From positions 434,001 through 498,000 of the forward strand of contig JADJJI010000004.1 of NCBI GenBank assembly GCA_016706565.1: a stretch of DNA of 64,000 bases, given 5' to 3'. The DNA comes from Piscinibacter sp. (GTDB lineage Bacteria > Pseudomonadota > Gammaproteobacteria > Burkholderiales > Burkholderiaceae_C). Both the position numbers and the translations under genes were made by a program. The notes below the pieces were generated by a model. The model was not told the origin of the DNA and searched no databases. It was given only the letters and a program-made list of their open reading frames with translations. Below, piece by piece: positions 1-12,062 of the stretch. Each line of letters opens with the position of its first letter. Position 1 is the stretch's first letter.

Positions 1-1
1 C

Positions 2-475
2 GAACCGATCGTGCGCTCCGCCTTCGAGGAGGTGATCCTGTCCCGACCCGGCGCGCAGCGGCCCACGCTGCGCTGCGGCGAACTGCCGACAGTGCAGGCG
101 GATCCCGACCTGCTGCGCACGGTGTTCGTGAATCTGCTGGGCAATGCGACCAAGTTCTCGGGCCAGACGCAGGTGCCACGGATCGACGTCGCGGTCGACG
201 TGGAGGGCGCCGACGTGCAGGTGTGCGTGAGCGACAACGGCGTCGGTTTCTCGGCCGATGCGGCTGAGCATCTTTTCGAGCCCTTCTATCGCGCTCACGG
301 CGCGGCCTTCGACGGCCACGGGCTGGGGCTGAGCATCGTGCGCCGCGCCATCGAGGCCATGGGAGGCCGCGTCTGGGCCGCAGTGGCACCCGAGGGCGGG
401 GCGCAGCTCTGCTTCCGCCTGACCGGCGCGGCACAGTCGGCGACCCCCGCGCTGGCGGTGGCCCACGCGGCCTGA
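2..475 (+). CDS. sensor histidine kinase, C-terminal catalytic part (5' end outside window)
   Basis: The reading frame is open from the window edge, so only the last 157 residues are seen. They form a GHKL ATPase domain: N-box NLLGNATKFS near visible residue 44, G1 box DNGVGF, F-box LFEPFYR and G2 box GHGLGLSIV. The enzyme would bind ATP and phosphorylate a histidine in the missing upstream part. The domain ends soon after the G2 box, with a short Ala-rich tail and no receiver domain. Any partner regulator lies outside the window. The family call is firm; the signal sensed is unknown. Confidence 0.9.
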   Translation, partial: EPIVRSAFEEVILSRPGAQRPTLRCGELPTVQADPDLLRTVFVNLLGNATKFSGQTQVPRIDVAVDVEGADVQVCVSDNGVGFSADAAEHLFEPFYRAHGAAFDGHGLGLSIVRRAIEAMGGRVWAAVAPEGGAQLCFRLTGAAQSATPALAVAHAA

Positions 476-594
476 GCCCACCAGCGGGAAGTCTTCCCTG
501 GCTTCGCGCGCCGCACCGCGCCAGACTGCAGCGGTGCAATGCGGGCCCTCCTGGGCTCACGCACGATTCGCATCGTCGGCTTCTAGCTGATTTC

Positions 595-625
595 AACCGC
601 TGTCCGCAGATCGCGGGCAGCGGTT
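595..625 (+). terminator. intrinsic terminator-like hairpin
   Basis: Two 13-base arms (595-607 and 613-625) pair with one G-U wobble around a 5-base loop, followed by CTTCTT. It lies 120 bases after the kinase stop and before the next gene, so it probably ends the upstream transcript. The U-tract is weak, so efficiency is uncertain. Confidence 0.55.
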
Positions 626-696
626 CTTCTTCGGTGCTGCGCGCAAGCCAGCCCAGGCGCAGCGGATGTCGTGCGCCGTTCATGGCAGGATGGCGC

Positions 697-1401
697 ATGA
701 ACTTTCGCATGAACTTTCGACTGCTGGCCTCGTTGAGCCTGCTCGCCGCGGCCCAGCTGTCCTGGAGCGCCGACCGGCCCTACATCGTCACCAACAGCGG
801 CGCTGCCGAAGACGACGAGGAGCAGGTCTGGTCGGTGGAGAACTGGGTCCGCCAGGCGGGGGCGCAGCGCACGCTGACCGTGGCGCCCGAGTACGCGTTC
901 GACCCGGTGAATTCGCTGCAGGTCGAGTTCCGCCGCGTGGTCGACCGCGACATCGGCAACGGCCACGAGATCGAGCTCGAGTACAAGCACCTGTTCAACC
1001 GGATCTCGCGCGACGGCTGGGGCTGGGGCGTGGTCGCCACGCTCGACATGGAGCGCCCGCAAGGCGGCCCCTGGCAGCGCGCCGGCGTGTCGCTGAGCCT
1101 GCCGCTGAGCGTGCAGTTCAACGAAGGCGCCGGCACCTTCCACGTCAACGTCGGCGTGGCCAAGCCGCGCGAGGAGCGCCGCGTGTGGACGGGCGTGCTC
1201 GCCGCCGAGCACGAGATCTGGAACCGCACCGCGCTGTTCGGCGAGTGGGCAAGCGACCGCGAAGGCCGGCTCGTGCACGCCGGCGTGCGCCACTGGATCA
1301 AGCGCGAGCGCCTGGCCGTCGACATCGCCTGGCAGCGCGTGCGCAGCGAGGATGTGCGCGGCAGCGGCGTGGTGCTGGGCATCGCCTGGTACGACCTGTA
1401 G
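697..1401 (+). CDS. exported protein of unknown function, likely outer-membrane beta-barrel
   Basis: This 234-residue protein begins with a signal peptide (MNFR, hydrophobic run LLASLSLLAAA, probable cleavage near SWSA). The mature part alternates polar and hydrophobic residues with many aromatic and charged strands (VEFRRVVDR, IELEYKHLF, GWGWGVVATLDM). It ends on YDL, as short outer-membrane barrels often do. ATG 697 was chosen because AGGA lies six bases upstream; ATG 682 and 709 are also in frame. A 12-base direct repeat duplicates the start (ATGAACTTTCG at 697 and 709). It ends 7 bases before the next kinase gene and may be co-transcribed with it. I do not recognise a named family. Confidence 0.65.
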   Translation: MNFRMNFRLLASLSLLAAAQLSWSADRPYIVTNSGAAEDDEEQVWSVENWVRQAGAQRTLTVAPEYAFDPVNSLQVEFRRVVDRDIGNGHEIELEYKHLFNRISRDGWGWGVVATLDMERPQGGPWQRAGVSLSLPLSVQFNEGAGTFHVNVGVAKPREERRVWTGVLAAEHEIWNRTALFGEWASDREGRLVHAGVRHWIKRERLAVDIAWQRVRSEDVRGSGVVLGIAWYDL

Positions 1402-1408
1402 TGCGGCG

Positions 1409-2818
1409 ATGACAGCCGAGCAGGTTCCGATGGATCTGCCGCGTCGCGTGATGCGGCGCGCCATGGCGGTGGCCGTGCTGACGCTGCTCGGGGCGCTGGC
1501 GCTCGGCCTGGCGCGCACCGATGCCGACATCGACGGCGAAGTGCAGGCCGCCATGTCACTGGCTGCCGCGATGTCGCGCCTGACTCAGGCGAGCTCGCTC
1601 AGCGATGCCGAGCTGATCGCCGTGCTGCAGGCGCACGAGGGCGAGACGCCGCTGCGCCACCTGTCGCTCGCCCTGCGCGACGGTGCGGGCCGACTGCTGC
1701 TCGGCCGCCTGCAGGGGCCGGAGAGCTCGCGGCTGGTGGAGGCGCTCACTGACCTGCATCGCCGCTGGCGACCCGGTACCGAGGTGCAGCCTGTGACGTG
1801 GCCGCTGCCGCGCCCCGGCCGCGAGCCCTGGACGCTGACGCTGGCCGCGCAGCGCGACAGCGAGCGTCGCGAGGCCGTCGCCTACCTGGGCAGCTTGCTG
1901 GGGGTGCTGCTGCTGGGCATGGCCTTGATGCTGGCGGTGATGTCCTGGAACGTGCGCGCGGCGTTTCGGCCGCTGCAGGGCCTGCTGGCGGCGATCGCAC
2001 GCATCCAGGCCGGGGACCCCGCGGCCGCGCGTGCGATTCCCGCCATGCCGACCGGCGAACTGGAGCAGATCGCCACGGCATTGCGTGCACTCGGCCGGGC
2101 GCTCGACGTGGCCCAGGCCGAGCGGCGCATGCTCGGCCACAAGGTGCAGTCGCTGCAGGAGGAAGAGCGCATGCGCTTGTCGCGCGAGCTGCACGATGAG
2201 TTCGGCCAGCGCCTCACCGCGATCCGCATCGACGCGGCCTGGCTGGCGCAGCGCCTGCGCGAACTGCCCGACGTGCAGCCGGTGGTCCAGGGCATGGCCG
2301 AGCAGTGCGCGGCGATCCAGAACGACGTGCGCGGGCTGCTCGCGCGGCTGCAGCCTCTCGGCGGCGCGGCCGATGGTCTCGGCGACACGAGCGTGGCGAC
2401 GCTGGCTAAACTGCTGCAGGGCCTGGCCGAGGGTTGGCGCAAGAGCGCCAGCGGCGCGTTGCGGGTGGCGCTCGAGATCGATGCCGAGCCTGGGCGCACG
2501 CTGCCGCGCGACCTGGCGCTCGCGCTGTACCGCATCAGCCAGGAGGCTCTGACCAATGTGGCCCGCCATGCGCAGGCCGCCGAGGCCACCGTGACGTTGC
2601 GCTGGCCCCGGGGCCGCGACACGATCGACTGGTCGGTCGCCGACGACGGTATCGGCCTCGTCGATGCCGGTGCCGCAGTGCGCCGCGGCAACGGCCTGGC
2701 GGGCGTCAAGGAGCGAGTCTGGGCCTTCGGTGGCGACCTGCAGCTGAAGTCGGTGCGGCCCGGCCACGAAAGGCCGGGCCTCGTGCTCGCCGCGACGCTG
2801 CGCGCGGCGGCAGCCTAG
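1409..2818 (+). CDS. NarL-type sensor histidine kinase (HisKA_3)
   Basis: The 469-residue inner-membrane kinase has a TM segment at about residues 17-35, a periplasmic region, a second TM near 159-182 and a HAMP-like linker. The dimerisation/phosphoacceptor helix reads LSRELHDEFGQRLTAIR, with the acceptor His near 261. A HATPase domain follows (LYRISQEALTNVARHA near 372, then DDGIGL and NGLAGVKERV). This layout is typical of kinases that pair with LuxR/NarL-type regulators, but no such regulator is adjacent. ATG 1409 avoids overlap with the upstream gene; ATG 1430 is an alternative. The gene converges on the DUF779 gene and the stop codons overlap. Confidence 0.88.
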   Translation: MTAEQVPMDLPRRVMRRAMAVAVLTLLGALALGLARTDADIDGEVQAAMSLAAAMSRLTQASSLSDAELIAVLQAHEGETPLRHLSLALRDGAGRLLLGRLQGPESSRLVEALTDLHRRWRPGTEVQPVTWPLPRPGREPWTLTLAAQRDSERREAVAYLGSLLGVLLLGMALMLAVMSWNVRAAFRPLQGLLAAIARIQAGDPAAARAIPAMPTGELEQIATALRALGRALDVAQAERRMLGHKVQSLQEEERMRLSRELHDEFGQRLTAIRIDAAWLAQRLRELPDVQPVVQGMAEQCAAIQNDVRGLLARLQPLGGAADGLGDTSVATLAKLLQGLAEGWRKSASGALRVALEIDAEPGRTLPRDLALALYRISQEALTNVARHAQAAEATVTLRWPRGRDTIDWSVADDGIGLVDAGAAVRRGNGLAGVKERVWAFGGDLQLKSVRPGHERPGLVLAATLRAAAA

Positions 2819-3207
2819 AGACGCACGGCCTCGATCGGCGCGAGCCGGTCGCGCTCCGCATCGGTCCACAGGCGAAAGTGCGCCACGAAGTGCCGGCCCG
2901 AGCCATCCTCCAGACCGAAGCTGCCGGTGTTGCCCGGTGCCACGTCCAGCGTCATCGCCAGGCCGGCCAGGTAGTCGCATTGCGCCAGGCTGGCGTACAC
3001 CGGCACGCCGTCGGCCGCCCCGTCGAGACGGCCGAGCAGGCGGTCGCCCAAACCGAGCGCGAGTTCCGTCGCCGCAAAGCACATCGGCGCGCTGCCTGCG
3101 CAGCAGCCGTGCGACTGGTAGAACAGGATCGCACCGTGCTGCGCGCGCAGCTCGGCGACGAGGGCGCGTGCCGCCTCGGTGGACTGCACGCGCGCCAGCG
3201 TCTGCAC
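2815..3207 (-). CDS. DUF779 family protein, aldehyde dehydrogenase partner
   Basis: The 130-residue protein carries the DUF779 signature: AELRAQHGAILFYQSHGCCAGS, followed by PMCF and later GNTGSFGLEDGSG and HFRLW. This family is regularly found directly downstream of AcoD/ExaC-type acetaldehyde dehydrogenases, as here. Its role is unknown; the conserved paired cysteines suggest metal or redox chemistry. GTG 3207 places the start two bases after the dehydrogenase stop, which implies translational coupling. The longer upstream frame in this phase is antisense-free shadow coding and was discarded. Confidence 0.85.
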   Translation of the reverse strand: MQTLARVQSTEAARALVAELRAQHGAILFYQSHGCCAGSAPMCFAATELALGLGDRLLGRLDGAADGVPVYASLAQCDYLAGLAMTLDVAPGNTGSFGLEDGSGRHFVAHFRLWTDAERDRLAPIEAVRL

Positions 3208-3209
3208 GA

Positions 3210-4730
<1,521 letters not shown>

Positions 4731-4780
4731 GTCGTGTCTCCGTCCGGATGGTGGGTGGAATGTTTCGAGCCGTGAACCGC

Positions 4781-4794
4781 GCAATCCGGATGCC
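4781..4794 (-). promoter_or_regulatory. sigma-54 (-24/-12) promoter of the aldehyde dehydrogenase operon
   Basis: Read on the minus strand, GGCAT-CCGGA-TTGC matches the consensus GGCAC-N5-TTGC with one change and the required 10-base gap between GG and GC. Transcription would start near 4769, leaving a leader of about 40 bases before ATG 4730. The divergent neighbour encodes a sigma-54 activator. Confidence 0.7.
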
Positions 4795-4925
4795 GCGCGG
4801 AATCGGGTGGGCCGCATCGCACGCGGCGTGCCAGCGCGGTTCGAGCGGAGAAGGCCTGATCTGGCGCAAGAACACCGTCAGTCGGGCCCGCCAGACTGCC
4901 GCCGGGCTGTGTCGTGCTGAACAGC

Positions 4926-4942
4926 TGTCACGAAGCGGGACA
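4926..4942. promoter_or_regulatory. candidate upstream activator sequence for the AcoR-like regulator
   Basis: TGTCACG-AAG-CGGGACA is a 7-3-7 inverted repeat with one mismatch. It lies about 150 bases upstream of the predicted sigma-54 start of the dehydrogenase operon and 112 bases before the activator gene. This is the usual distance for a sigma-54 enhancer site. The rest of this 323-base divergent region shows no other gene. Confidence 0.5.
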
Positions 4943-5053
4943 GTCGATGCCCGCAAATCGGTTGAATCGCTTGCGCCGCCCACGTACGACGCTAGGCTCG
5001 ATCCTTGCGTTGAAGTCACGCCAGGGCTCGTCAGAAGCCCCCCAGGAGACACG

Positions 5054-6996
<1,943 letters not shown>

Positions 6997-7003
<7 letters not shown>

Positions 7004-7028
7004 GCGCAGGGGGGAGGGCGCTCAGCGC
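6997..7028. terminator. bidirectional hairpin between convergent genes
   Basis: Perfect 11-base arms (GCGCTGAGCGC at 6997 and GCGCTCAGCGC ending at 7028) flank a G-rich 10-base loop. The hairpin contains the stop codon of the activator gene and ends two bases before the stop of the converging DUF2478 gene. There is no T-run, so it is either a rho-independent-like barrier or a 3' end stabiliser for both transcripts. Confidence 0.55.
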
Positions 7029-7029
7029 C

Positions 7030-7560
7030 TCAGGCCGCGCAGACGGTCTGGGCGAGCCACCGGGTGATGGCTTCGGCCTGGGGCGGCATCACCGGCGCGC
7101 CGCCCGTGAACTCCTGCCAGGCTTCAACGTGCCGCGGTGAGACCACCGTCAGCACCGGCACGTCGCGCGACATCAGTTCGAGCAACTCGCTGCAGAAGCC
7201 GCCGCCGCCCGCTTCGAGCCCGCCGAAGCGGTTGCTGATCACGAGGTCGGCCTGCTCGTCGGCCGCCCGGCGCAGCACCACGCTGGCCCGCGCAAAGCCT
7301 TGCGGATCCGCACGGCAGGCCTGCGAATCCTGGCCGAGCGGCTGGGAGACGAGGTACTCCTCGCGCGTTTCCAGGTCGACCAGCACCATCGCGGCGGCGC
7401 AGTTCTGCGCGCCGACGGGATGCGTCATCAGCAGACCGCGCACGCGGCGCCCGGCGCGGCGTTGCGAGCTGGCGATCGATGCCAGCAGCGCGTCTGCACT
7501 GCCGCTGCCGTCGTCGAGGATCGCGGCGGCCCGCGGGCCTGCGTCGGTCTCGTCGCTCAA
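7030..7560 (-). CDS. DUF2478 family protein (molybdenum-linked NTPase-like)
   Basis: The protein of about 176 residues fits DUF2478: AAILDDGSGSADALL, GLLMTHPVG, LVDLETREEYLVSQPLG, and the core DLVISNRFGGLEAGGGGF. DUF2478 genes are commonly found near molybdate transport and molybdoenzyme genes. Here it is last in the selenium/formate dehydrogenase gene string, which contains a Mo- or W-bis-MGD enzyme. The function is unknown. TTG 7560 was chosen because GGGAG lies eight bases upstream; an earlier TTG at 7632 would add a Pro/Gly-rich stretch that looks noncoding. The nucleotide-binding P-loop of the best-conserved members is not clear here. Confidence 0.75.
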   Translation of the reverse strand: MSDETDAGPRAAAILDDGSGSADALLASIASSQRRAGRRVRGLLMTHPVGAQNCAAAMVLVDLETREEYLVSQPLGQDSQACRADPQGFARASVVLRRAADEQADLVISNRFGGLEAGGGGFCSELLELMSRDVPVLTVVSPRHVEAWQEFTGGAPVMPPQAEAITRWLAQTVCAA

Positions 7561-7635
7561 GGCTGGTTCTCCCGGGGGCGAAGGCCCCGGGGGACATTCT
7601 GCACGCCCCGCGCCCGGCCGGGGCCGTGCCAACCT

Positions 7636-8031
7636 CTAGAAGACCAGCGTGCGCCAGCGCAGGTCGGCGGCGCGCGCCATGAACTGCACCGCGCCGCCGC
7701 GACCGTGGCACTCGGGGATCAGCGCATCCGCCGCGATGCCGTTCGCATCGAGCGCGTCGCTGCAGGCGAGCAGCCGGGCGCCGTGCGCCACCGCTTCGCG
7801 CATTGTGTCGAGCACGGTCTTGCCGTGGCGCTCGCTGGCGCGCAGCGACGCCGCCACGCCGGGCACGAGCAGGCGCACGCTGCGCGCCGTGAAGTAGATC
7901 TCCACCGGCAGGTCCATCGCTGCCGCCGCCGCCGCGTGGAAGAAGGGCGTGGCCAGGCGGTGCGGCGCGTCGGGGTCGGCCGCCCAGAGCAGGATGGCGA
8001 TGCCCTCGGCCGGGTGTTCGACGAAGCTCAT
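7636..8031 (-). CDS. DsrE/DsrF-like sulfur-carrier family protein
   Basis: This 131-residue protein has the DsrE fold pattern: strands AIAILLWAAD and PVEIYFTARSVRLL, then KTVLDTMREAVAHGARLLACSDALDANGI. Cys90 sits where DsrE/TusD-type proteins hold the persulfide-carrying cysteine, and Cys110 is a second candidate. Its ATG overlaps the end of the lipoyl-carrier gene by four bases, so the two are translationally coupled. DsrE-like proteins relay sulfur; next to selenocysteine genes a selenium or sulfur handling role is plausible but unproven. Confidence 0.75.
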   Translation of the reverse strand: MSFVEHPAEGIAILLWAADPDAPHRLATPFFHAAAAAAMDLPVEIYFTARSVRLLVPGVAASLRASERHGKTVLDTMREAVAHGARLLACSDALDANGIAADALIPECHGRGGAVQFMARAADLRWRTLVF

Positions 8032-8462
8032 GAGTCGTCCGCCCGGCTCAGCCAGGCATGGTGTGCCATCGCCGCCGCCACCGGCTCGCCGTGCAGCAGC
8101 GCGGCGCAGTCGGCGTCGAAATCGGCGAGCTGCACGCGCGCCAGCCAGCCTTCGCCGTACGGATCGCGGTGAACGAGCTCCGGCGACTTCTCCAGCGCCG
8201 TGTTGATGGCCGTCACCGTGCCGCGCACCGGCGACTTCACCGAGACGATGGACTTGGCCAGCTCCACCACCGCGATCGAGCGGCCTTGCTCGATCACCGA
8301 GCCTGGCCACTTCGGCCGGCACATGTAGATCTCGCCGGCTTGCGCGATGCCCAGCGCAGTGATGCCGACCGTCGCCGTGCCGTCGCCCTCGACCCGCGCC
8401 CACACCTGATGCTCGACCAGGTAGTGCAGATCGCCAGGAAACTCGAGCCCGGCCGCCATCAT
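8028..8462 (-). CDS. GcvH-like lipoyl carrier protein
   Basis: The 144-residue protein matches the glycine cleavage H protein: EHQVWARVEGDGTATVGIT, then VVELAK with Lys70 at the lipoylation position, SPVRGTVTAIN, and DPYGEGWLARV. No gcvT or gcvP is nearby, and it is coupled by overlap to a DsrE-like gene. It therefore resembles the stand-alone lipoate-binding proteins (LbpA-like) of sulfur oxidation rather than the glycine cleavage component. The residues around Lys70 (ELAKSIVSV) depart from the common ESVKA pattern. ATG 8462 or 8459 is the likely start. Confidence 0.8.
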   Translation of the reverse strand: MMAAGLEFPGDLHYLVEHQVWARVEGDGTATVGITALGIAQAGEIYMCRPKWPGSVIEQGRSIAVVELAKSIVSVKSPVRGTVTAINTALEKSPELVHRDPYGEGWLARVQLADFDADCAALLHGEPVAAAMAHHAWLSRADDS

Positions 8463-8606
8463 CCCGTCACCATCGCCAGACGTCGGTCGTTCAGTCGGCG
8501 TCGCGAGCGTGCCGAGGTCGCGTCGAGCAGCGCAGCCGTACACCGGTACGGCGAGCCGCGCAGGCGCGAGATCGGCGTGCGCAGCAGCCGGATGAATGAT
8601 CGACGG

Positions 8607-8699
8607 CGGAGGGGAACGGGAGTCGAACCCGCCCGGCAGCGCATGGCGCCACCCACCGGGTTTGAAGCCCGGCCGATCCACCAGGATCGTTTCCCCTCC
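8607..8699 (-). tRNA. selC: tRNA-Sec (anticodon UCA)
   Basis: The 93-base tRNA starts seven bases after the selB stop. It has the long acceptor stem typical of selenocysteine tRNA (GGAGGGGA pairing with TCCCCTCC), a long variable arm and a T-loop GGTTCGACT. The anticodon TCA is within CTTCAAA (8663-8665 on the plus strand is TGA). CCA is not encoded. It decodes the in-frame UGA of fdnG in the same locus. Confidence 0.95.
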
Positions 8700-8706
8700 G
8701 TTGATC

Positions 8707-10623
8707 TCATGACATCACCGCCTCGACGAACAGCGTCGAGTCGGCGCGCAACTTGTGCATGTCGCCCACGCGGCGCAGCAGGCCGACGCGGTCGAAGTAT
8801 TCGAGGATCTGGATGGCGCGCTTGCGCCCCAGCCCCGTGGCATCGCGAAAGGACGCGGCACTGACCTGCTGCGTGCCGTCGGCCGCCGCCACGTTCCGTG
8901 CGATGGCCGCCAGGCGGGCCATCGTGGCCAGCGGGTAGTACAGGTCCTTGACCACCTGGTGCAGCTCGCCGCGCTGCGCCAGGCGGGCGAGCGTGGTGCG
9001 CATCAGCGCCTCCGACTCGTTCGCGTCGCGTGCCAGGTCGCGCGCCCAGGCGCCTTCATAGCCGGCCTGCTCGAGCCGCGGCGCGACCTTCTGCGCGATG
9101 CGCTCTTCGCTGGCCGACAGCCGCACGCCATGTTCGGGCAAGTGCACGAAGGCGCCGCGCAGCGCCAGCACGCCCTCGCGGCGCAGCGCGTCGAGCAGCG
9201 CGCGCCACAGCGCTTCGGGCAGGCGCGGCGCGGCCAGCCGGCGCAGACGAGAAGCGTCCGGGCCGATCTCGTCGGGTTGCTTCGCGTGGTACGCGGTCAG
9301 CACCGTCAAGAGCGCCTCGCGTGCCGCTGCGGTCTGCGCGGCGCCGAGCGCCCAGTCGGCCTGGGCGTCGGTGTGGCGCAGCGCACCGGGCACGTCGAGC
9401 GTGATCTGGCGGCCCTGGGCCGCAGCGAAGCGGCGCAGCTCGAGGCCCTGCGGCGCGCTGGCCAGGCAGGCCGCCAGCCGCGCGGCGGGTTCGGGCAGGG
9501 CGAGCGCGTCGAGTTCGGCCAGGCGCTGCGGCGTGCGCCGGTAGCGTTGCGGCGCGAACGGGTCGAGCACAGTGCCGCCGGCCAGCGTGCGGCTGGCGGA
9601 GGCGTCGCGCAGCACGACCCGGTCGCCAAACCACGCGCCGATGGGCGCCCGCAGAACGAGCTGCGCGCGGCCGCTGGCGCCCGGGGCAAGCGTGTCGCCA
9701 TCGAGCATCGCCACCGTGCCGGGCACGCCGGCCGCGCCCAGGTGCACGTGCACCGGCGTGCCCGTGCGCAAGGGCCGTGTCTCGGCGTGCCACAGGGTCA
9801 GCGCCACGTCGATGCGGTCGGTGGCCAGCGCGGCGGCCGGACTCACCAGCCACTGGCCGCGCGAGACCTCGTCCTTGGCCACGCCGGCCAGCGCCACCGC
9901 GCAGCGCTGCCCGGCCACCGATTGCGTCACCGCCTGGTTCTGCGCGTGCAGGCTGCGCACGCGAATCTCGCGTTCGCCCGGCACGAGGCGCAGCGTGTCG
10001 CCCACGCGCACCGTGCCGGCATGCACCGTCCCGGTGGCCACGGTGCCCACGCCGTCGAGCGTGAAGACGCGGTCGATCGCCAGGCGGAAAGCCTGCGCCG
10101 CATCGGCGGCACGCGGTGCGCCGCGCGCTGCGTCGAGCAGCAGCGCCTTCAGCGCGGGCAGGCCTTCGCCGCCGAGCGCCGAGACGGCGAGCACCGGTGC
10201 GCCCGCCAACGGCGTGCCCGCGAGCAGGGCCGTGGCCTCGCCGCAAACCGCCTGTACACGCTGCGCATCGGCGCGGTCGGTCTTCGTGACCACCACCGCG
10301 CCGCGCGACATGCCGAGCAGCGACAGCACGGCAAGGTGTTCGCGCGTCTGCGGCATCACGCCGTCGTCGGCGGCCACCAGCAGCAATGCGAAGTCGATGC
10401 CGGTGGCGCCGGCGAGCATGGTGTGCACCAGCCGCTCGTGGCCGGGCACATCGACGAAGCCGATGCGCTGGTCGGAGTCCGGCACGTCGAGGAAGGCATA
10501 CCCGAGCTCGATGCTGATGCCGCGCTTCTTCTCCTCGGGCAGGCGGTCGGTGTCCACGCCGGTGAGTGCCCTCACCAGCGTGGTCTTGCCGTGGTCGATG
10601 TGGCCTGCGGTGCCGACGATCAT
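8707..10623 (-). CDS. selB: selenocysteine-specific elongation factor SelB
   Basis: The 638-residue GTPase delivers Sec-tRNA to UGA codons marked by a SECIS hairpin. Residues 1-170 form the EF-Tu-like G domain: G1 [15 protein letters not shown] and VTKTD. The EF-Tu-like beta-barrel domains follow (for example [17 protein letters not shown]). The C-terminal part has winged-helix repeats that bind the SECIS (for example [27 protein letters not shown]). It lies directly between the FccB-like gene and selC on the same strand. The length agrees with the family. Confidence 0.96.
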   Translation of the reverse strand: MIVGTAGHIDHGKTTLVRALTGVDTDRLPEEKKRGISIELGYAFLDVPDSDQRIGFVDVPGHERLVHTMLAGATGIDFALLLVAADDGVMPQTREHLAVLSLLGMSRGAVVVTKTDRADAQRVQAVCGEATALLAGTPLAGAPVLAVSALGGEGLPALKALLLDAARGAPRAADAAQAFRLAIDRVFTLDGVGTVATGTVHAGTVRVGDTLRLVPGEREIRVRSLHAQNQAVTQSVAGQRCAVALAGVAKDEVSRGQWLVSPAAALATDRIDVALTLWHAETRPLRTGTPVHVHLGAAGVPGTVAMLDGDTLAPGASGRAQLVLRAPIGAWFGDRVVLRDASASRTLAGGTVLDPFAPQRYRRTPQRLAELDALALPEPAARLAACLASAPQGLELRRFAAAQGRQITLDVPGALRHTDAQADWALGAAQTAAAREALLTVLTAYHAKQPDEIGPDASRLRRLAAPRLPEALWRALLDALRREGVLALRGAFVHLPEHGVRLSASEERIAQKVAPRLEQAGYEGAWARDLARDANESEALMRTTLARLAQRGELHQVVKDLYYPLATMARLAAIARNVAAADGTQQVSAASFRDATGLGRKRAIQILEYFDRVGLLRRVGDMHKLRADSTLFVEAVMS

Positions 10624-10642
10624 GCTGCGTGGCTCGTTCGAC

Positions 10643-12010
10643 TCAGGAGAACATGTCGTCGAACTTGATGCCGGCCCAGCGGAAGTTCTCCTTGACGAGC
10701 TCCTCGCGCCGGTCGTTGTCGTCGATCTGCTGCTGCTCGATGACGCCCTGCGAGTTCACCGTGTAGTCGAACTGCACGCTGATCGCCTCGCGCGGGCTGC
10801 CGTTGACCAGCATGTAGCACAGGTTGTCGGGCAGCTTCAGCTCGGGTTCCTTGCCCGCCAGCCGCTGCGCGATGTAGCCGGCGACGATCTGCCCGTGCGC
10901 ATTGGCCACGTGGCCGCTCTTCGGATAGAAGCGGAAGGTCGGCGACACCTGGCCCACCGCATCGCCGATCACGTAGACGCGGTCGTCGCGCCGCAGGTGC
11001 AGCTTGCGCGGCTCGATGTCGGCCCAGCCGGTGGGCTTGCCCTGCGCGTCGGTGCCGATCGCGCCGGCCTTCCAGACGATGTCGGCGGCCTGGTGCGGCG
11101 CCATCAGCACGGCGTGGTCGAAGCGCATGTCGCCGGCCGCCGTCTTGATGCGCTGCGCGAACGGGTCGATCTCCTGCACGTGGGCGTTGGGCACGTAGGT
11201 GATGTAGTCCTTGTAGAGCTCGTTGAAGGCGGTGCGGAAGCCGTTGCCGATGGGCGCCACGCCGGGCTTGTGGTCGAGGATGGTGACGCGGCCCTTGATC
11301 TTGTTGGTCTTGAAGTACCAGGCCACCAGGCAGGCCCGCTCGTAGGGGCTGGGCGGGCAGCGCTGCGGCGGCGGCGGCAGGTTCATCACCCAGTCGCCGC
11401 CCTTGAAGCCGTGCAGCGCGCGCTTGAGCGCCACATGCTCGGCATTGGGCACGTAGGCGGCGGGAAAGCGCGCCCGCGTGGTGTCGGCGGCGCGCCGGTC
11501 GTTGCCGAACCAGGCCTCGTAGCCGTAGCGGATGCCCGCGGCGATGACCAGGAAGTCATAGTCGAGCTGGCCCTGGCTGGTGACGACGCGGCGTGCGCCG
11601 CGGTCGATCTCGAGCACCTCGCACTGCACGAAGCGGTAGCCGTGGCGCTCGGACACACGCAGATAGTCGTGCGTCAGAAAGGCGGTGTCGACCACGTCGA
11701 TCAGCCACTTGTTGCTCAGCGGGCAGGAGAAGAAGGTCGGGTTGCGCTCGAGCATCACCACCTCGGCCGACGGGGCGAGCTGGCGCAGGTGCCTGGCCAC
11801 GGTGAGCCCGCCCCAGCCGCCGCCCACCACTACCACGCGGGGCGCCTTGCCCTTGGGCAGCAGCGTCTGCGCCGGGTTGCCGATCAGGAAGGGCAGCGCC
11901 GGAGCCGCGGCGGCCGTAGGCGGCGTGGGCGAGGGTGCCGCGCAGCCTCCGAGCAGCGCAGCCGACGCACCCGCCGCACCGGCGAGGAACTGGCGTCGAT
12001 CGAGGGTCAT
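10643..12010 (-). CDS. FccB-like FAD-dependent oxidoreductase, Tat-exported
   Basis: The 455-residue protein starts with a Tat signal (DRRQFLAG) whose hydrophobic part ends in LLGGC, so it may be a lipoprotein. A dinucleotide fold follows ([17 protein letters not shown]). Redox-active cysteines sit in FFSCPLSN and in [18 protein letters not shown], the arrangement of flavocytochrome c sulfide dehydrogenase flavoprotein subunits. A C-terminal FAD motif is seen at VYVIGDAVG. These enzymes oxidise sulfide in the periplasm, usually with a cytochrome partner that is absent here. Its place between selA and selB is unusual and hints at selenide or sulfide chemistry. AAGGAG precedes ATG 12010. Confidence 0.82.
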   Translation of the reverse strand: MTLDRRQFLAGAAGASAALLGGCAAPSPTPPTAAAAPALPFLIGNPAQTLLPKGKAPRVVVVGGGWGGLTVARHLRQLAPSAEVVMLERNPTFFSCPLSNKWLIDVVDTAFLTHDYLRVSERHGYRFVQCEVLEIDRGARRVVTSQGQLDYDFLVIAAGIRYGYEAWFGNDRRAADTTRARFPAAYVPNAEHVALKRALHGFKGGDWVMNLPPPPQRCPPSPYERACLVAWYFKTNKIKGRVTILDHKPGVAPIGNGFRTAFNELYKDYITYVPNAHVQEIDPFAQRIKTAAGDMRFDHAVLMAPHQAADIVWKAGAIGTDAQGKPTGWADIEPRKLHLRRDDRVYVIGDAVGQVSPTFRFYPKSGHVANAHGQIVAGYIAQRLAGKEPELKLPDNLCYMLVNGSPREAISVQFDYTVNSQGVIEQQQIDDNDRREELVKENFRWAGIKFDDMFS

Positions 12011-12062
12011 CTTGTGGTTCTCCTTTTGGATTGGCGTGTGACAGCGGTGAAAGCGAACGGAG

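Noticed and set aside
8028..8462. GcvH-like gene as a component of glycine cleavage
   Set aside because: No gcvT or gcvP nearby, atypical residues around the lipoyl lysine, and coupling to a DsrE-like gene make a separate carrier more likely; not excluded.
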